Position numbers and translations under genes: made by a program. Below the pieces are notes generated by a model that had not been told where the DNA came from, did no database searches, and saw nothing but the letters and a program-made list of their open reading frames with translations. Below are positions 23,742 to 34,342 of a stretch of DNA of 64,000 nt, one piece after another. The DNA is from Basidiobolus meristosporus CBS 931.73. Its lineage: Eukaryota > Basidiobolomycota > Basidiobolomycetes > Basidiobolales > Basidiobolaceae. Numbering within the stretch: the stretch's first letter is position 1; every line of letters begins with the position of its first letter. The stretch spans positions 50,616 through 114,615 of the forward strand of contig MCFE01000249.1 of the NCBI GenBank assembly GCA_002104905.1, written 5' to 3'.

Positions 23742-24743
23742 ATGTGGGGAAGACATCACCTCGTCATCAACTCTGCGCTGGTCGGCGTACTGGCTACGCT
23801 GAGCAACTCCGTAACAGGATATCTCTTCCAGACGACATCCGGCCTTGATGGGGAGTCATGGAAGAAAGTCAAGGATCTGGGGTTCAACCAGATCTCCATG
23901 GGCTTTGATGACTCCTTGTGGGCTGTCACCTCTGGAGAGGAGGTGTTCAAGCTGAATGAAAAGAAGGGCTCGTGGCGTAAGCTTCCCGGCCGGCTAGTCC
24001 AGGTGGCCGGATTGAACGAGAATCACGCCTGGGGCCTGGATAGCAGGGGGCATGTTTACCGATATAGCGATGGCTTATGGAATCAGGTGAATGGCCGACT
24101 TACCACAGTGTCAGCCAGCACCACCGATGAATACGTTCAAAGCGTAGAGCATGTCTGGGGAGTTAACAATAAAGAGCATCTAGTTTATTGTGGATACCAG
24201 AGGACCCTACGCGGGTGCAACTGGAAACGCCTGAGGGCACCGGCACACAAACTAACGCCCGTCAACGTGGCTGCTCTGGGCGACGGCCAGGTGTTCGTTA
24301 TGTTTGCCAGAGACGGCGATGGTGAGGACCTGGTCACCTATCACTGGGACAAGAAATCATGGACTCCCGTGGAATACGTCCAGCTGAAACGGATCAATGG
24401 CTCCTCCGGACGACATGTCGTCGGGTTGGATGTGAAGAACGAGATCCAAGTCTACTCCTTGGACAAAGAGGAGTGGGTGCACGTGAAATCACCTGGGGGC
24501 GAGGTAACCTACCCCGCGGTAGGAAGAACGGTGACCGCCATCACTGACAAGGCAATTCCACTTTTGCCTAAAATCAAGATAGTGCAGGAGAGCGTATCAC
24601 CCATTTCATACGAAAGCGCCGAGCAAAACGGATTCCCGGCATTTGCTGCAGGGCCACCTCCTTTTGGCGGAGTGCAATACGGGGGATATTATCATCATCC
24701 GAGATATGCATATCCAGATGGCGGATATGTAATCTCACCATAA
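23742..24743 (+). CDS. Secreted tectonin beta-propeller lectin (copy 2, with Gly/Tyr/Pro-rich tail)
   Basis: Intronless, 333 residues, paralogue of the divergent neighbour. After an N-terminal hydrophobic segment (residues about 5-26) it shows the same blades: WKKVKDLGFNQISMGFDDSL, WRKLPGRLVQVAGLNENHAW, WNQVNGRLTTVSAS, VEHVWGVNNKEHLVYC, WTPVEYVQLKRINGSSGRHV and WVHVKSPG. Both proteins keep the paired cysteines (YCGYQRTLRGCNW here). Unlike copy 1 it ends with about 45 residues rich in Pro, Gly, Tyr and His (GPPPFGGVQYGGYYHHPRYA), which could be an adhesive or wall-anchoring tail. Function is likely glycan or microbe recognition, by family analogy only. Confidence 0.85.
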   Translation: MWGRHHLVINSALVGVLATLSNSVTGYLFQTTSGLDGESWKKVKDLGFNQISMGFDDSLWAVTSGEEVFKLNEKKGSWRKLPGRLVQVAGLNENHAWGLDSRGHVYRYSDGLWNQVNGRLTTVSASTTDEYVQSVEHVWGVNNKEHLVYCGYQRTLRGCNWKRLRAPAHKLTPVNVAALGDGQVFVMFARDGDGEDLVTYHWDKKSWTPVEYVQLKRINGSSGRHVVGLDVKNEIQVYSLDKEEWVHVKSPGGEVTYPAVGRTVTAITDKAIPLLPKIKIVQESVSPISYESAEQNGFPAFAAGPPPFGGVQYGGYYHHPRYAYPDGGYVISP

Positions 24744-25445
24744 TAGTCATAGGCCAAACCCGGGAATAAAGTAGATTCACAAAAGAACAGAATGGATCCA
24801 CAAAGGATATGGCGCACTTTTCCACAAACCATATTCCAAAGCCTAAATGGCTGGGCTAGCCCTGTGCGATGCAGAGGGAGTAAATCAGGAAATTTAGCCA
24901 TCTACCATTCCCTGGGTGGCATTGGATTCCTGGGCCTTTTCCGCCTTCCACCTGTGGGAACGCGAGAGGTTTGTGTGACATTGATGGTGTTGTGTCTAGC
25001 ATCAGGAATGTTGAGACAGTGTGACCTGCCCTGATGTTGCATTGATGGCGATTCCCCCGATATTACATGGATTCTTGGGTGATGCTGCATGAATTCCCAG
25101 ATAGCCATGAGAATTTCTGGATGCTAAGTAGACCATCCCGATCTCATCCCAACTAGCCAACCGATGCTCCATGTTGGTTAGTTGTCCAGTTCAATAGGAA
25201 ATCTACTTAGCTATAGCGTATGCTACATGTGATAAGCCTAATAAACCCGTTGAATTCCGAGTAAAATGGCCATATACTTGTTTGCCAATGCCATATTTAC
25301 CAATCTTAGCTCCATCCAGTCCAGAGCATTTGCCAATAAATACTCGCCATGGTGCCCATTTTCTGAGTTCGCATCCTATGTGCCACATTCTTGCAAACCC
25401 CCTCCACTAGAATCAATCCTCCTTTATAATCACATCTGCACATTT
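24744..25445. other. Intergenic region before GPCR 1
   Basis: About 700 bases with no gene seen. Several loosely similar words recur (GATGTTGCAT, GATATTACAT, GATGCTGCAT, GATGCTCCAT, spaced 20-90 bases between 25030 and 25180), possibly a decayed short repeat. Confidence 0.4.
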
Positions 25446-26738
25446 ATGGCCTATACCGATGCACAGCTTGATACTCTGCAGTATGTGAGCAAAGCTACGG
25501 CCGCTCTTAGTATATTTGGGTCACTAGGAAGCATACTGGTGGGTATTCACTTACTTCTGTCCCGACCTGTGCTGCGCTAACCTAGAGACCAATTGTAGGC
25601 CTTTCTCTTTTGGCGGCGGTTCCAGACTGCAACTGCGCGCTTGGTATTCTTCATGTCCATCGCGGATTTGATGTCGGTTATCTCTAGGTTCATTGGAAGG
25701 TTTGTCCTCATGTCCTGCCCCCCCCCTGAGCTGGAACAGCCCACTTACCTTTGCCAATAAGATGGGGCATCATGGCCGGAACCGAGAGCTTTCTTTGCCA
25801 GTTCCAGGCTGGCGTCATGCAATGGGGTGACATATCCTCCATCCTATGGACTGCCATGATCTCCCTCAATCTAGTGCTCATCCTGTACATGGGTCTCAGT
25901 TTAGATGATATTTTAAAATACGAAAAGTACTATGTTGTCATTTGCTACTCCGCAGGAGTGGTGATGGCCGTTGTACCGGTGTTTGTCGATAGTGCCAATG
26001 GCAACAACTTGTATGGGGACGCCATATTATGGTTAGTATAGTATATATATATATATATATAGCACTGGTGCCTCGAATGTCTGTCTTAGCTGACCCGGCG
26101 GTATATAGGTGTTGGATTACAAGCACCCATCCATATCATCAGCTGGCCTTTCTATTCATACCGCTCTGGGTTGTTTTCCTCTTTAACGCAGTCATTTATG
26201 CCTGGGTCGGCCGACTTATCTGGCAAACCGCCAAGAGTGTGTCAGGGTAAGAGGGAGTGATCTTTTGCTGTGCTGTGGCTCCGACTGAACCAAGCTTCTT
26301 CAACCAGCACCGGTCGCTCACAATATAAATACATTTACGGGAAAAACGTATCTTTGTATTTGGCTGCCTTTATTATCGTATGGTAGGGATCTTTCTGGCT
26401 GAGCAATGCCTGGTTTCCTTGATTGTAACCCCTAGTTTGCCCAATGTAGGACGCCTGGGTCCTTGAACCGGATATACATTATGGCTACCGGGTCCTCCTG
26501 CTACGCCTTCGCCATAATGCAAGCGTTCTTCTCACCGTTACGCGGCTTCATCAACTTTGCCGCATACTTCTACCTTACCTGGTTTGTGCAAGTTAAAGAA
26601 GAGGAGCGTCGAAGTCGTTCTCAGGGAAATGGCTTCCAGAAGTATTCCGAGTATTCCATAGACATCCCTTTAACCCCGAACTTTCCTCAGGACGAGAGTT
26701 ACAGGCATATCACATTGAGTAAAGGCTCCATATGCTGA
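25446..26738 (+). CDS. cAMP-receptor-like (Dictyostelium CAR type) seven-helix GPCR
   Basis: Six exons join cleanly: 25446-25538, 25599-25699, 25762-26031, 26109-26246, 26308-26382 and 26450-26738, giving 321 residues. The order of hydrophobic helices and key motifs fit the Dicty_CAR/class E family: RLVFFMSIADLMSVISRFIG (TM2), FLCQFQAGVMQWGDISSILW (TM3, with a conserved Cys), then CWIT in extracellular loop 2 followed by TM5 (HQLAFLFIPLWVVFLFNAVI). TM6 and TM7 are split by the last intron (SLYLAAFIIVW; FFSPLRGFINFAAYFYLTWF). The cytoplasmic tail is charged (VKEEERRSRSQGN). The ligand is unknown; fungal relatives are often assigned to nutrient or cAMP sensing. The intron at 26032-26108 contains an AT-dinucleotide run. 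Confidence 0.82.
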
Positions 26739-27119
26739 GTCTTACTCACCCAACGCGCATTACATCTGGGCGCTCTTAGGCCGACGTCCAATTAATTTCA
26801 TGTTGCCAGTTTTGCTTTGGACACACATGTGTGAATACTTGCATTTCTTTTAGCTCAGTAGAAAGGGGGGCTGTGGAGTAGAGGTATCAATGGTTGAACC
26901 GATACGTATGTAAACTTCTCGGAGACTAGAAAATCTCCCTAATAAACGATAAAGTGTACCGTGGTTTATTCTTGGATATTCACATAATTAGGGGGCACGG
27001 GATGGATATTTACTTTTTTACCTGATGTCGAGGGATTGCAAAATCGTAGGGATTATGTAGGATTATATTGACAGTGGTTTGCTTAATTGGGAATATTCTT
27101 TGATCGCAGCGGTTGGCCG
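26739..27119. other. Intergenic region between convergent GPCR genes
   Basis: 3' flanks only. It includes AATAAACG near 26940 as a possible polyadenylation word. There are no coding signs. Confidence 0.45.
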
Positions 27120-28169
27120 TCACAATAACCTTTTGATCTCCTCCTCCCCCTCTACATCTTCGGATTTGCCCTCGCTGTACCTAAACGAGTCGTAGGTTGA
27201 ACTCTCGTCAGAGACTTCGTAGGCGAATATTTTTAGAACCCGTCTCCTCCAGGTGGCGGTGAAGCTCTTGTCAAAGCAGGTGCTCATGGTGTACCGCCGA
27301 GTCATGTTCTGGCGGAACGAGTGCCATGCCGAGTGAAGGGCGGGATCCAAGCAAAACACCAAGGAGTTGAGAAGGCCTTGGGAGACGTCGCAGGTTTGGG
27401 TGAGCTGAGAGGTCCAAGCAGGAGGCGGATTGGCCTTCTGGACGTAGACATAGTGTATCACAATCACAATGGGGAATCGGACAAGAACAATCACGATGGG
27501 ATACAAAACAATCCTGGCCACCATGAAGTTGATCATACGCTGCTGCTTCCTGACTCGGTTGGTCCTCTCGACATCCGGCTCGTATGCATTGCGTTTGAAG
27601 TAGAGCTTCTGCCTGAAGAGGTGGATCAAGATCAACACCAACGTCAGGGTGCAAAACAATACGCATGCAAGGGAAGGTAGCACGTAGGTCATCAGTTGCC
27701 AAATGCGAGAGCTCTTACTTGTCTGGTTGATAAACCAGCAAGTATGAGCCTCGAAATCCAGCCCAATCACCCCAAAGGCCGCCGGCAGGGTGGCAAGGGT
27801 GAAGGCAACGCAGAACACCGAGATAAAATAAATCCTCTCCAGGTTCACAGCGTTCCGTGTCCCCCGAACAAAGATCAGATACAGGTTCAATACAATGGCG
27901 ATGTTCAGGAAGCAGAAAGAGTTGAAGGCGAATAGATAGAGCCACACGCAGAACGTGCCCACCCACGGAACACTCTGGTATGCCGCCCATCTGCTTGCCG
28001 TGGTGAAAAGAGCATCCGATATCAACATGGCCAGGGTCAACCGGATGCTCACACGATTGACCGCCTCCTTGTTGAAGTACCAAATGAAAATAATCACCGA
28101 TGCCACGAGAAGGCAAGAGGCAATGGAGAGTGTAGAGAGTACAGTGTGAACTTCGGCCAACGATACCAT
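27120..28169 (-). CDS. Seven-transmembrane GPCR, cAMP-receptor/Git3-like
   Basis: Intronless, 349 residues with seven hydrophobic helices. TM1 is LSIASCLLVASVIIFIWYF. TM2 carries LAMLISDALFTTASRW, close in pattern to the neighbouring receptor's ADLMSVISRF. TM3 follows FCVWLYLFAFNSFCFLNIAI. Extracellular loop 2 contains HTCWFIN, the CW motif of this receptor class. TM5 is LPSLACVLFCTLTLVLILIH. A basic third loop (NRVRKQQRMINFMVAR) leads into TM6. TM7 reads QGLLNSLVFCLDPALHSAW, followed by an amphipathic basic helix. The tail is acidic and serine-rich with possible phosphorylation sites. It converges on GPCR 1 but lacks its introns, so the pair is not a simple recent tandem copy. The ligand is unknown. 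Confidence 0.8.
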   Translation of the reverse strand: MVSLAEVHTVLSTLSIASCLLVASVIIFIWYFNKEAVNRVSIRLTLAMLISDALFTTASRWAAYQSVPWVGTFCVWLYLFAFNSFCFLNIAIVLNLYLIFVRGTRNAVNLERIYFISVFCVAFTLATLPAAFGVIGLDFEAHTCWFINQTSKSSRIWQLMTYVLPSLACVLFCTLTLVLILIHLFRQKLYFKRNAYEPDVERTNRVRKQQRMINFMVARIVLYPIVIVLVRFPIVIVIHYVYVQKANPPPAWTSQLTQTCDVSQGLLNSLVFCLDPALHSAWHSFRQNMTRRYTMSTCFDKSFTATWRRRVLKIFAYEVSDESSTYDSFRYSEGKSEDVEGEEEIKRLL

Positions 28170-28609
28170 TGAAAGGACAATGTTGGAGACGGGAGGGGCC
28201 TCACTTTTATTTGCTGGGAATTCCCAGTTTAGCCCATATTACAGCCTAAAGCGATCTAAGCCCTGATCAACCGGTTGTCTGCCGATTTAACAAGGCATTT
28301 AACTTACCCCTCCCTCATTGCCACTGTGATAATCTTTACTTTAGTGATCCACCTTCAATGGGCTATGCTCAGGGTGAGACGCACATCCGCAACCAATTGG
28401 TGACCAAACCGCAGGGCGTAATAATGGTGCGAAAGAAACTGGCTCAAACCTGTGGCAGATTTGACGAAGCTTGCCAATCGTAGAAGTCCGGTGTCTCTCT
28501 TCTGGGGATGAGCACATATGAAAGTTCCAAGGACCATAGTTTATTGCTCTTGATGAAATTGACAAAACGTGACTAAAATACAGTTGCTTTCCTCAATTCC
28601 GTAGTGAAG
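28170..28609. other. Intergenic region between GPCR 2 and SKP1
   Basis: Holds the GPCR 2 promoter and the SKP1 3' flank. Small open frames on the minus strand (28341-28565) have no recognisable similarity. Confidence 0.45.
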
Positions 28610-29262
28610 CTAGCGATCTTCACACCACTCGTTCTCCCGGCGCACCTGCTCCTCTTCCTCAGGGGTGAAATCGTTGACGATATTGAAAGTCTTACGGATC
28701 TCCTCGGGGGTTTTGCCTGGTGTCAGAGGGTGGGGTTAGTCTGGTGGTGGGAAACTCGGCCGCCGGCCTGTCCCTACCTTTTATCATGTTGGCCACTGTT
28801 TTGCAAGTGAGGTCAAGGAGCGGCTTGATATCCAAGTAATTGGCAGCCTGTGGTTATTGTCCAAACTCAGTATGCGTACACAACGAATAAACCAGAGCTC
28901 GACCACCTTACCAAAATCAGCTCGAATAGGGTTCCTTGGTCCACTTTACAGAATTCATAATCCCACTCCTCAATATCATCGGACGTCTTGGGCTTTGTGT
29001 CGTCCTCATTCTCCACAGGATCCTCCTTGTGGTGTGCGCAATACTCGACCACCTTGGCGAGAATAGGGCCGCTGACGTTGGGTAGGGGGATGGCTTGAGA
29101 GGCAAGTACAATTAGTTAGATGTCTGGCCAAGGCTACAGGACTTCCGTACCAGTGTCACTCTCGCCCACATCCTCAAGCATCATCTTGATGAGCACCGAC
29201 TTCTCGATCACCTTGCGATCGACCACAAATTCCGTACCTTCTGAGCTTGTCAACTTCACCAT
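28610..29262 (-). CDS. SKP1: SKP1, SCF ubiquitin ligase adaptor
   Basis: Skp1 links F-box proteins to cullin 1 in SCF E3 ligases. The start at 29262 reads [20 protein letters not shown], then [15 protein letters not shown]. After an intron comes [20 protein letters not shown] followed by [11 protein letters not shown]. Then [40 protein letters not shown] and [20 protein letters not shown] follow, ending [15 protein letters not shown], the classical C-terminus that contacts F-box proteins. Four short exons give about 160 residues, the usual size. Confidence 0.96.
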
Positions 29263-29615
29263 GATGCACTAATAAAGAAACCAAGCCTTAGTCCCAAGCG
29301 TATGAATTATCACTCATCGCCCATCACCCATCGCTCGTCACCTACCATTCGCCATCCGCCATCCGCCAACCGCCCCTACCTGGGACTGCATAACGGCTCG
29401 AATGTTGCGTAATTTACACACAAAGCAAACACGAGTTCTAAGCAGCACGCGATCAAGAAAAAAAAACCGATCTCAACCTGGCCAAGCTCAGTCGGAAGGC
29501 CGAAAAAAAAGAAGGGTGGAAAAATTTTAAGGGGATCCGCACGAGTGGGGAATAAAATCGGTGGCCAAGCGTAGTGGTCCTTCCTCTTTGCCCTTTTACT
29601 TCTTTTATTTTGAAG

Positions 29616-29704
29616 GTGAGTGAATCCATCAACCACGCGCATGCAACCATCCCAACCACCACACCAACCACACGAGCCAGTTGCTAACCGGGGTTTTTTT
29701 GTAG
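29616..29704 (+). other. Probable 5'-UTR intron of RPL15
   Basis: A GTGAGT donor at 29616 and a TTTTTTTGTAG acceptor ending at 29704 lie just ahead of the RPL15 ATG at 29724. Leader introns are common in fungal ribosomal protein genes. No reading frame is affected, so transcripts would be needed for proof. Confidence 0.6.
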
Positions 29705-29723
29705 TCGGTAGCAAACGCTAAGC

Positions 29724-30338
29724 ATGGGTGCCTACAAGTATATTGAAGAGTTGTACAAGAAGAAGCAGTCCGACGTCATGGGCTTCTTGCTCCGCGTCCG
29801 TTGCTGGGAATACAGACAATTGAACGTCATCCACCGTGCTTCTCGTCCCTCTCGTCCTGACAAGGCTCGTCGTTTGGGTTACAAGGCCAAGCAAGGATAC
29901 GTCATCTACCGTGTCCGCGTTCGTCGTGGTAACCGTAAGAGACCTGTTGCCAAGGGTGCTCAATTCGGTAAGCCCGTCAACCAAGGTATCAACCACTTGA
30001 AGTACCAACGTTCCCTCCGTGCCACCGCCGAGGAGCGTGTCGGTCGCAAGTGCGCCAACCTTCGTGTCTTGAACTCCTACTGGGTCAACCAAGACTCTAC
30101 CTACAAGTACTTCGAGGTTATCCTTGTTGATCCTTCCCACAAGGCCATCCGTCGTGATGCTCGCATCAACTGGATCTGCAACCCTGTTCACAAGCGTCGT
30201 GAAGCTCGTGGTCTTACTGCCATCGGCAAGAAGAACAGAGGTCACGGTAAGGGACACGCCTTCAACAAGACCATCGGTTCCGGCAGACGCAACAACTGGA
30301 TCAAGAGAAACACCTTGTCTCTCAGACGTTACCGTTAG
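29724..30338 (+). CDS. RPL15: 60S ribosomal protein L15 (eL15)
   Basis: Uninterrupted 204-residue frame beginning [20 protein letters not shown], the near-invariant eL15 start, continuing [60 protein letters not shown] and ending [15 protein letters not shown]. The length equals that of the yeast protein. Codon use is strongly biased to C-ending codons (CGT, CTC, GTC, AAG), as expected for a highly expressed gene. That bias produces a long antisense open frame, which is ignored. Confidence 0.99.
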   Translation: MGAYKYIEELYKKKQSDVMGFLLRVRCWEYRQLNVIHRASRPSRPDKARRLGYKAKQGYVIYRVRVRRGNRKRPVAKGAQFGKPVNQGINHLKYQRSLRATAEERVGRKCANLRVLNSYWVNQDSTYKYFEVILVDPSHKAIRRDARINWICNPVHKRREARGLTAIGKKNRGHGKGHAFNKTIGSGRRNNWIKRNTLSLRRYR

Positions 30339-30954
30339 ATTTCATAACGATCTTAGTTCTAATAAATCAATGGAATCCCCATTTCACAAACAACTCAACT
30401 GTTGCCCCTTACTTTGCGTTTGTTTTCGTCATGAATCCAGTACTCGTCTGGTAATTTTTTCTCGTCGGCGTCGGTCACGTGAGCGGTGTTGATTCGAAAT
30501 CGGCGGGCATCTGGAAGGAATTGATTCGTTTGTGTTTCCTTCTGAAGAGTGTGATTTCAAACCTAATGCCAACTAGGTGTTTTCATCTGGTGCTTACACG
30601 ATCAGCATGTTCAGATGTTTCTTGCTGATTGTCTCTGCAGCATCCCGGTTCCAGCCTCGACCATTAATTTATAGTAATCGTTTGTAATCATTATAGGCTA
30701 CCCATATGGGGCAATAGGTGAATCTACCATCCCATATATGGAGGATTCTCTCCGGGGGGTTGATCACATCCAAGCCAAACTGTCTGGGGAAATAATGCGT
30801 ATATTCATGCGCCGAATGTTTGACGTCCAAAAATTCGATTGTTGCTCGGGTTGGTGTTTGCTAAAAATATTTAACGGCCCAACCTCCTGCAACACCTCAG
30901 AATTCCCCGTGCCTCCCTGAGTGTCGGAAAACCCTTGCTGTTGAAGTAGAAGTG
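30339..30954. other. Intergenic region between RPL15 and CPOX
   Basis: RPL15 3' flank with AATAAATC at 30360, then the coproporphyrinogen oxidase promoter. A TCACGTGA E-box-like palindrome lies near 30475-30482. No gene is seen; the short open frames have no similarity. Confidence 0.5.
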
Positions 30955-32384
30955 ATGCTGAGATACCTGTCGAGGGCCACCTTAAGAAAGTATGTCTTGC
31001 ACCCTGGGAGTTCCTCGCTTCCCCCAACTTACTTGTCCCTTTTTCCCTAACAGTGTCAAGCCTACTGTGCACTGGAGACAGACTGGAATGCGGGAGATCA
31101 GTACAACGACCCGGAAGCCCACCCTAACCCGAGGCCACCCGGTCCTTTACAGCTCGGCCTTGCTAGCGATTGGCATTGGCGCTGGCTATTATACAACACA
31201 GGTATATATTTCCCGTTGGCAGGTTCCCATTCGACTGGTTGTATTTATTAGACTCCTAGACGAAAGTCAAGGTAACTTGTGAAGCTCAGACCGAAGCCCA
31301 ACGCTACATGAAGGAAGCCGAAAAAATGGAGAAAGATAAGGTAGGTTGAGGTCAACCGTTTTGTTGAGGTGAAGTGTAACTGATCGGCGCTCCACTTCGT
31401 GTTTTGTACAAACAGAGATACGAGGTCTTGTTACCAGCCGACACAGAACCTACCGCTATGAGCCAAAGAATGGCCAACTATGTGAAAAAACTCCAATATG
31501 AAATTGTCAGCACTCTTGCCGCGATAGACGGAAAGGAGTTTGTGGTTAATCAGTATCAACGAGCTGGCGGAGGCGAGGGCGCAGTGTGCGTGCTTCAGGA
31601 TGGTAACGTCTTTGAAAAGGCCGGTGTCAATGTCTCCGTGATGTCCAACAAATTACCCAAGGCCGCAGTCAAGCAAATGCGCGAAAAGCCTATGGAACTC
31701 CAAGGGGAAGGGCCATATCCCTTCTTCGTGGCCAGTATCTCCCTGGTTTTGCACCCTCACAACCCCATGGTGCCTACCGTCCATATGAACTATCGCTACT
31801 TTGAGATCCAGGACGAGGATGGTAAGCCACAGGCCTGGTGGTTCGGCGGTGGCTCCGACCTTACCCCAAGCTACCTGTTCGAGGAAGACGCAGTTCACTT
31901 CCACTCCACACTGAAACAAGCCTGTCAAAACCACGATCCCGAGTTCTACCCGGAGTTCAAGAAGTGGTGTGACCGGTATTTCTACCTTACACACCGTGGT
32001 GAGGCTCGAGGCATCGGAGGTGTTTTCTTCGATGATTTAGACACCCATCACCCCGAACAGATCTTCAAGTTTGTGCGCGAGTGCGGCGACGCATTTCTTC
32101 CGTCGTACGTGCCAATCGTAATGAAACGAAAGGACCACACATTTACCCCCCAGCAGAAGGAATGGCAGCAGATTCGACGCGGCCGCTATGTGGAGTTCAA
32201 TCTGGTCCATGACCGTGGCACCAAGTTTGGTCTTCGAGGACCCGGCCCCAAAATAGAGAACATCTTGATGTCGCTACCTTTGACCGCACGCTGGGAGTAT
32301 TGTCACTCCCCCGAAGAGGGAGGCGAGGAAGAAAAGTTGCTGGAGATTCTGAAGCATCCAAAGGAATGGGTTCCCTTGAACTGA
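30955..32384 (+). CDS. HEM13: Coproporphyrinogen III oxidase with mitochondrial presequence
   Basis: Oxygen-dependent oxidase that converts coproporphyrinogen III to protoporphyrinogen IX in heme synthesis. Four exons in frame: 30955-30989, 31054-31201, 31260-31340 and 31416-32384, total 410 residues. The catalytic part carries all family landmarks: QRAGGGEGAVCVLQDGNVFE, FEKAGVNVSVM, SLVLHPHNPMVPTVHMNYRY, WWFGGGSDLTPSYLFEEDA, RGIGGVFFDDLD and EFNLVHDRGTKFGLR. The first 60 residues are extra compared with yeast Hem13: a basic, Ser/Thr-rich stretch (MLRYLSRATLR, WRQTGMREISTTTRK) followed by a hydrophobic segment (YSSALLAIGIGAGYY). That is a bipartite intermembrane-space signal like that of animal CPOX. 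Yeast Hem13 is cytosolic, so location probably differs. Confidence 0.96.
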
Positions 32385-32666
32385 GCACCCCTAGGAAATA
32401 GAACTTATTCAATGATTGTATGTAAATAAATTGCTTTTCTTGTTTGCGCTTAACATCACCCAGGGCATTGTCCAAATGATTTTCCAGTGTCCGCCAAACC
32501 GAGCCAGGGAATCCAAATTACTCTTTTTTATTGTCTTCGAGAACAAGTAAGCTCATGATGGGGGTGGGGAAAGAAACAATACGGAACACAATTTCTATAA
32601 TATCTTAATAAGGTTGTGGCGACAAGAACCAACAATGGAACACAGACGGAAAAGCTATACAGTGAT

Positions 32667-34033
32667 TTAGAGGAATTCTCTTTTTCTGGCGGTTCTTTGA
32701 TAGGGTCGGAGCACCCATTCCTTGTCGGCATCCGAGAGGTCGGCAGTACCAAGACGGATTTCGTATACTGCGTGAACCTGAGTTAGTACCATGCACCTCT
32801 GAGGTCGCCATGCTAATTCTACTTACGTCGCATTTCGAATCTGGGGCCTACTTCAGCTAATTGAACCTCCTTGTGACTCGTTTTGTAGAAAACATGGTGT
32901 CTGTAGGGGGTTATATTAGAGTACGTTATGTAACTATGGCTTTGAGGGTCATGCTTACCTGAAAGAGATGTAATCCTGCTCGTTTGAGAAGGTCATCACG
33001 CGCTTGCTGTCATCCTTGGGGACTGGGAACAGGTATTTTAGAATGTTCATTACCTACAGGTCCAAGTTAGGAGCCAGTTAGTCTTCACCCAACGACATCT
33101 TTAGTCCATGGATCACTTACTCTGTTACCAAGGTTGGAGTTGAAGTTGTTGAAGATAAGATGGGGGAAGGCTTCGGACACAGTTCCTTGATCCTTGAGAT
33201 CGTGTCTTAACACGGTATTATATAAGGTGAAGTATGCAGTGGGGCCGTAGGGGAAGTGACAAACAATCATGCCATCTGTGTGGATATAAATGAGAATAAG
33301 AAGACTGTCTCCGGGAATGCACTCTGGATTCGCTACTAACCGGGTTCACCACGATGCTCATGGAGAATAATCAAGTCAGTGACCTCGTTGGCTTTGCAAG
33401 CGTCGACCACCTCTGACATCACATAGTTACCACGATTAATACGTTGGGAATTGGGAAAGACAAGTCTCATTTCCTGAATTTTGATATCAGTACGCTGTGC
33501 CACGTGTTCAATCAGCACCCAATTCTACCTTGGCAAATTGTTGGAGCCTGCTACTGGGATCGCGGGAAGTGGTGATCATAATCTTGGGATCTTGGACACC
33601 AGCTCTAGCGTATTCGTCATCCACATGGGTTGTTGGTTCTATTAAGGTATCAAGGGATTAGCCTCTGCTTCTGTGCGAATAGTAACAAACGTTGTATGGA
33701 CCAGCTTGGGCTTCATCGTATTGGAGATCCTTTCTCAAGTTTTCGGTTTCTTTACGCACTTCGGTAGGCAAAGCCTTGCCCTCTATCGAAAAGAAAATAC
33801 TTCATTGAGTCTCATTGGATATAACTTCGAGTGCGAGCCTGTCGTACCCTCAATGGCCTCCTTTATCTGCTTCTTTCTTTCATATATCTGACGCTCTTTA
33901 CTCTCTAAAGATTTTCTGTACAAATATTCACGACGAAGTCTGGTTTGTCTACGAATCTGAGAGTAAGGTCGAGACGCTCGTTAATAAACTGGAGAATGAA
34001 TGCTTGCGAAACAAGGTGCCAATGCATTACCAT
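32667..34033 (-). CDS. IMP4: IMP4, U3 snoRNP Brix-domain protein
   Basis: Imp4 binds U3 snoRNA-pre-rRNA duplexes in the small-subunit processome. Exons read [20 protein letters not shown], then [60 protein letters not shown], and [14 protein letters not shown]. The Brix core follows, with [20 protein letters not shown] and [19 protein letters not shown], then [20 protein letters not shown] and the end [33 protein letters not shown]. The human protein starts [16 protein letters not shown], so only the methionine is missing from exon 2. An ATG immediately followed by GTAATG at 34031-34033 supplies it across a 74-nt intron (33957-34030). This ATG-only first exon is a prediction. Divergent from the DUF2039 gene. 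Confidence 0.92.
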
Positions 34034-34342
34034 AATAGAAGGGAGTGGTGTGTGGGTCCGAGTGCGAGTATTATGATTATGAAAACCTGGTTCCTCAACA
34101 ATACTTGGAGAATAAGAGAATTTCTAAGTAGGTTGGCTATTCAACACCAGTCTCGGTTTTTTTTTCTTTTCTCAGTAGGCTTCATCAATAGCGAAAATTT
34201 CGGATTTAACCAAAGTGCCAGATTTGGCAAAAAAAAATTGGCAAGATGCCACAATTTTTTTTCTACTAGTATATACTATCTTGCTGGGAAGAGAAGGCCA
34301 TTTGTGACAAGCTTGTGGTTTCAGGTTTTCCTTGCTCTAACC
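34034..34342. promoter_or_regulatory. Bidirectional promoter, IMP4 / DUF2039 gene
   Basis: About 310 bases between the two divergent starts. It contains T-runs (34159-34170, 34255-34262), an A-run (34228-34237) and TATATACTA near 34269. An open frame crosses it on the plus strand in line with the downstream gene, but its sequence shows no conserved features. Confidence 0.4.

Noticed and set aside
33815-34342. N-terminal extension of the DUF2039 protein from 33815
   Set aside because: The open frame overlaps IMP4 on the other strand, and the added residues have no conservation pattern; the family starts near MSESSVK.
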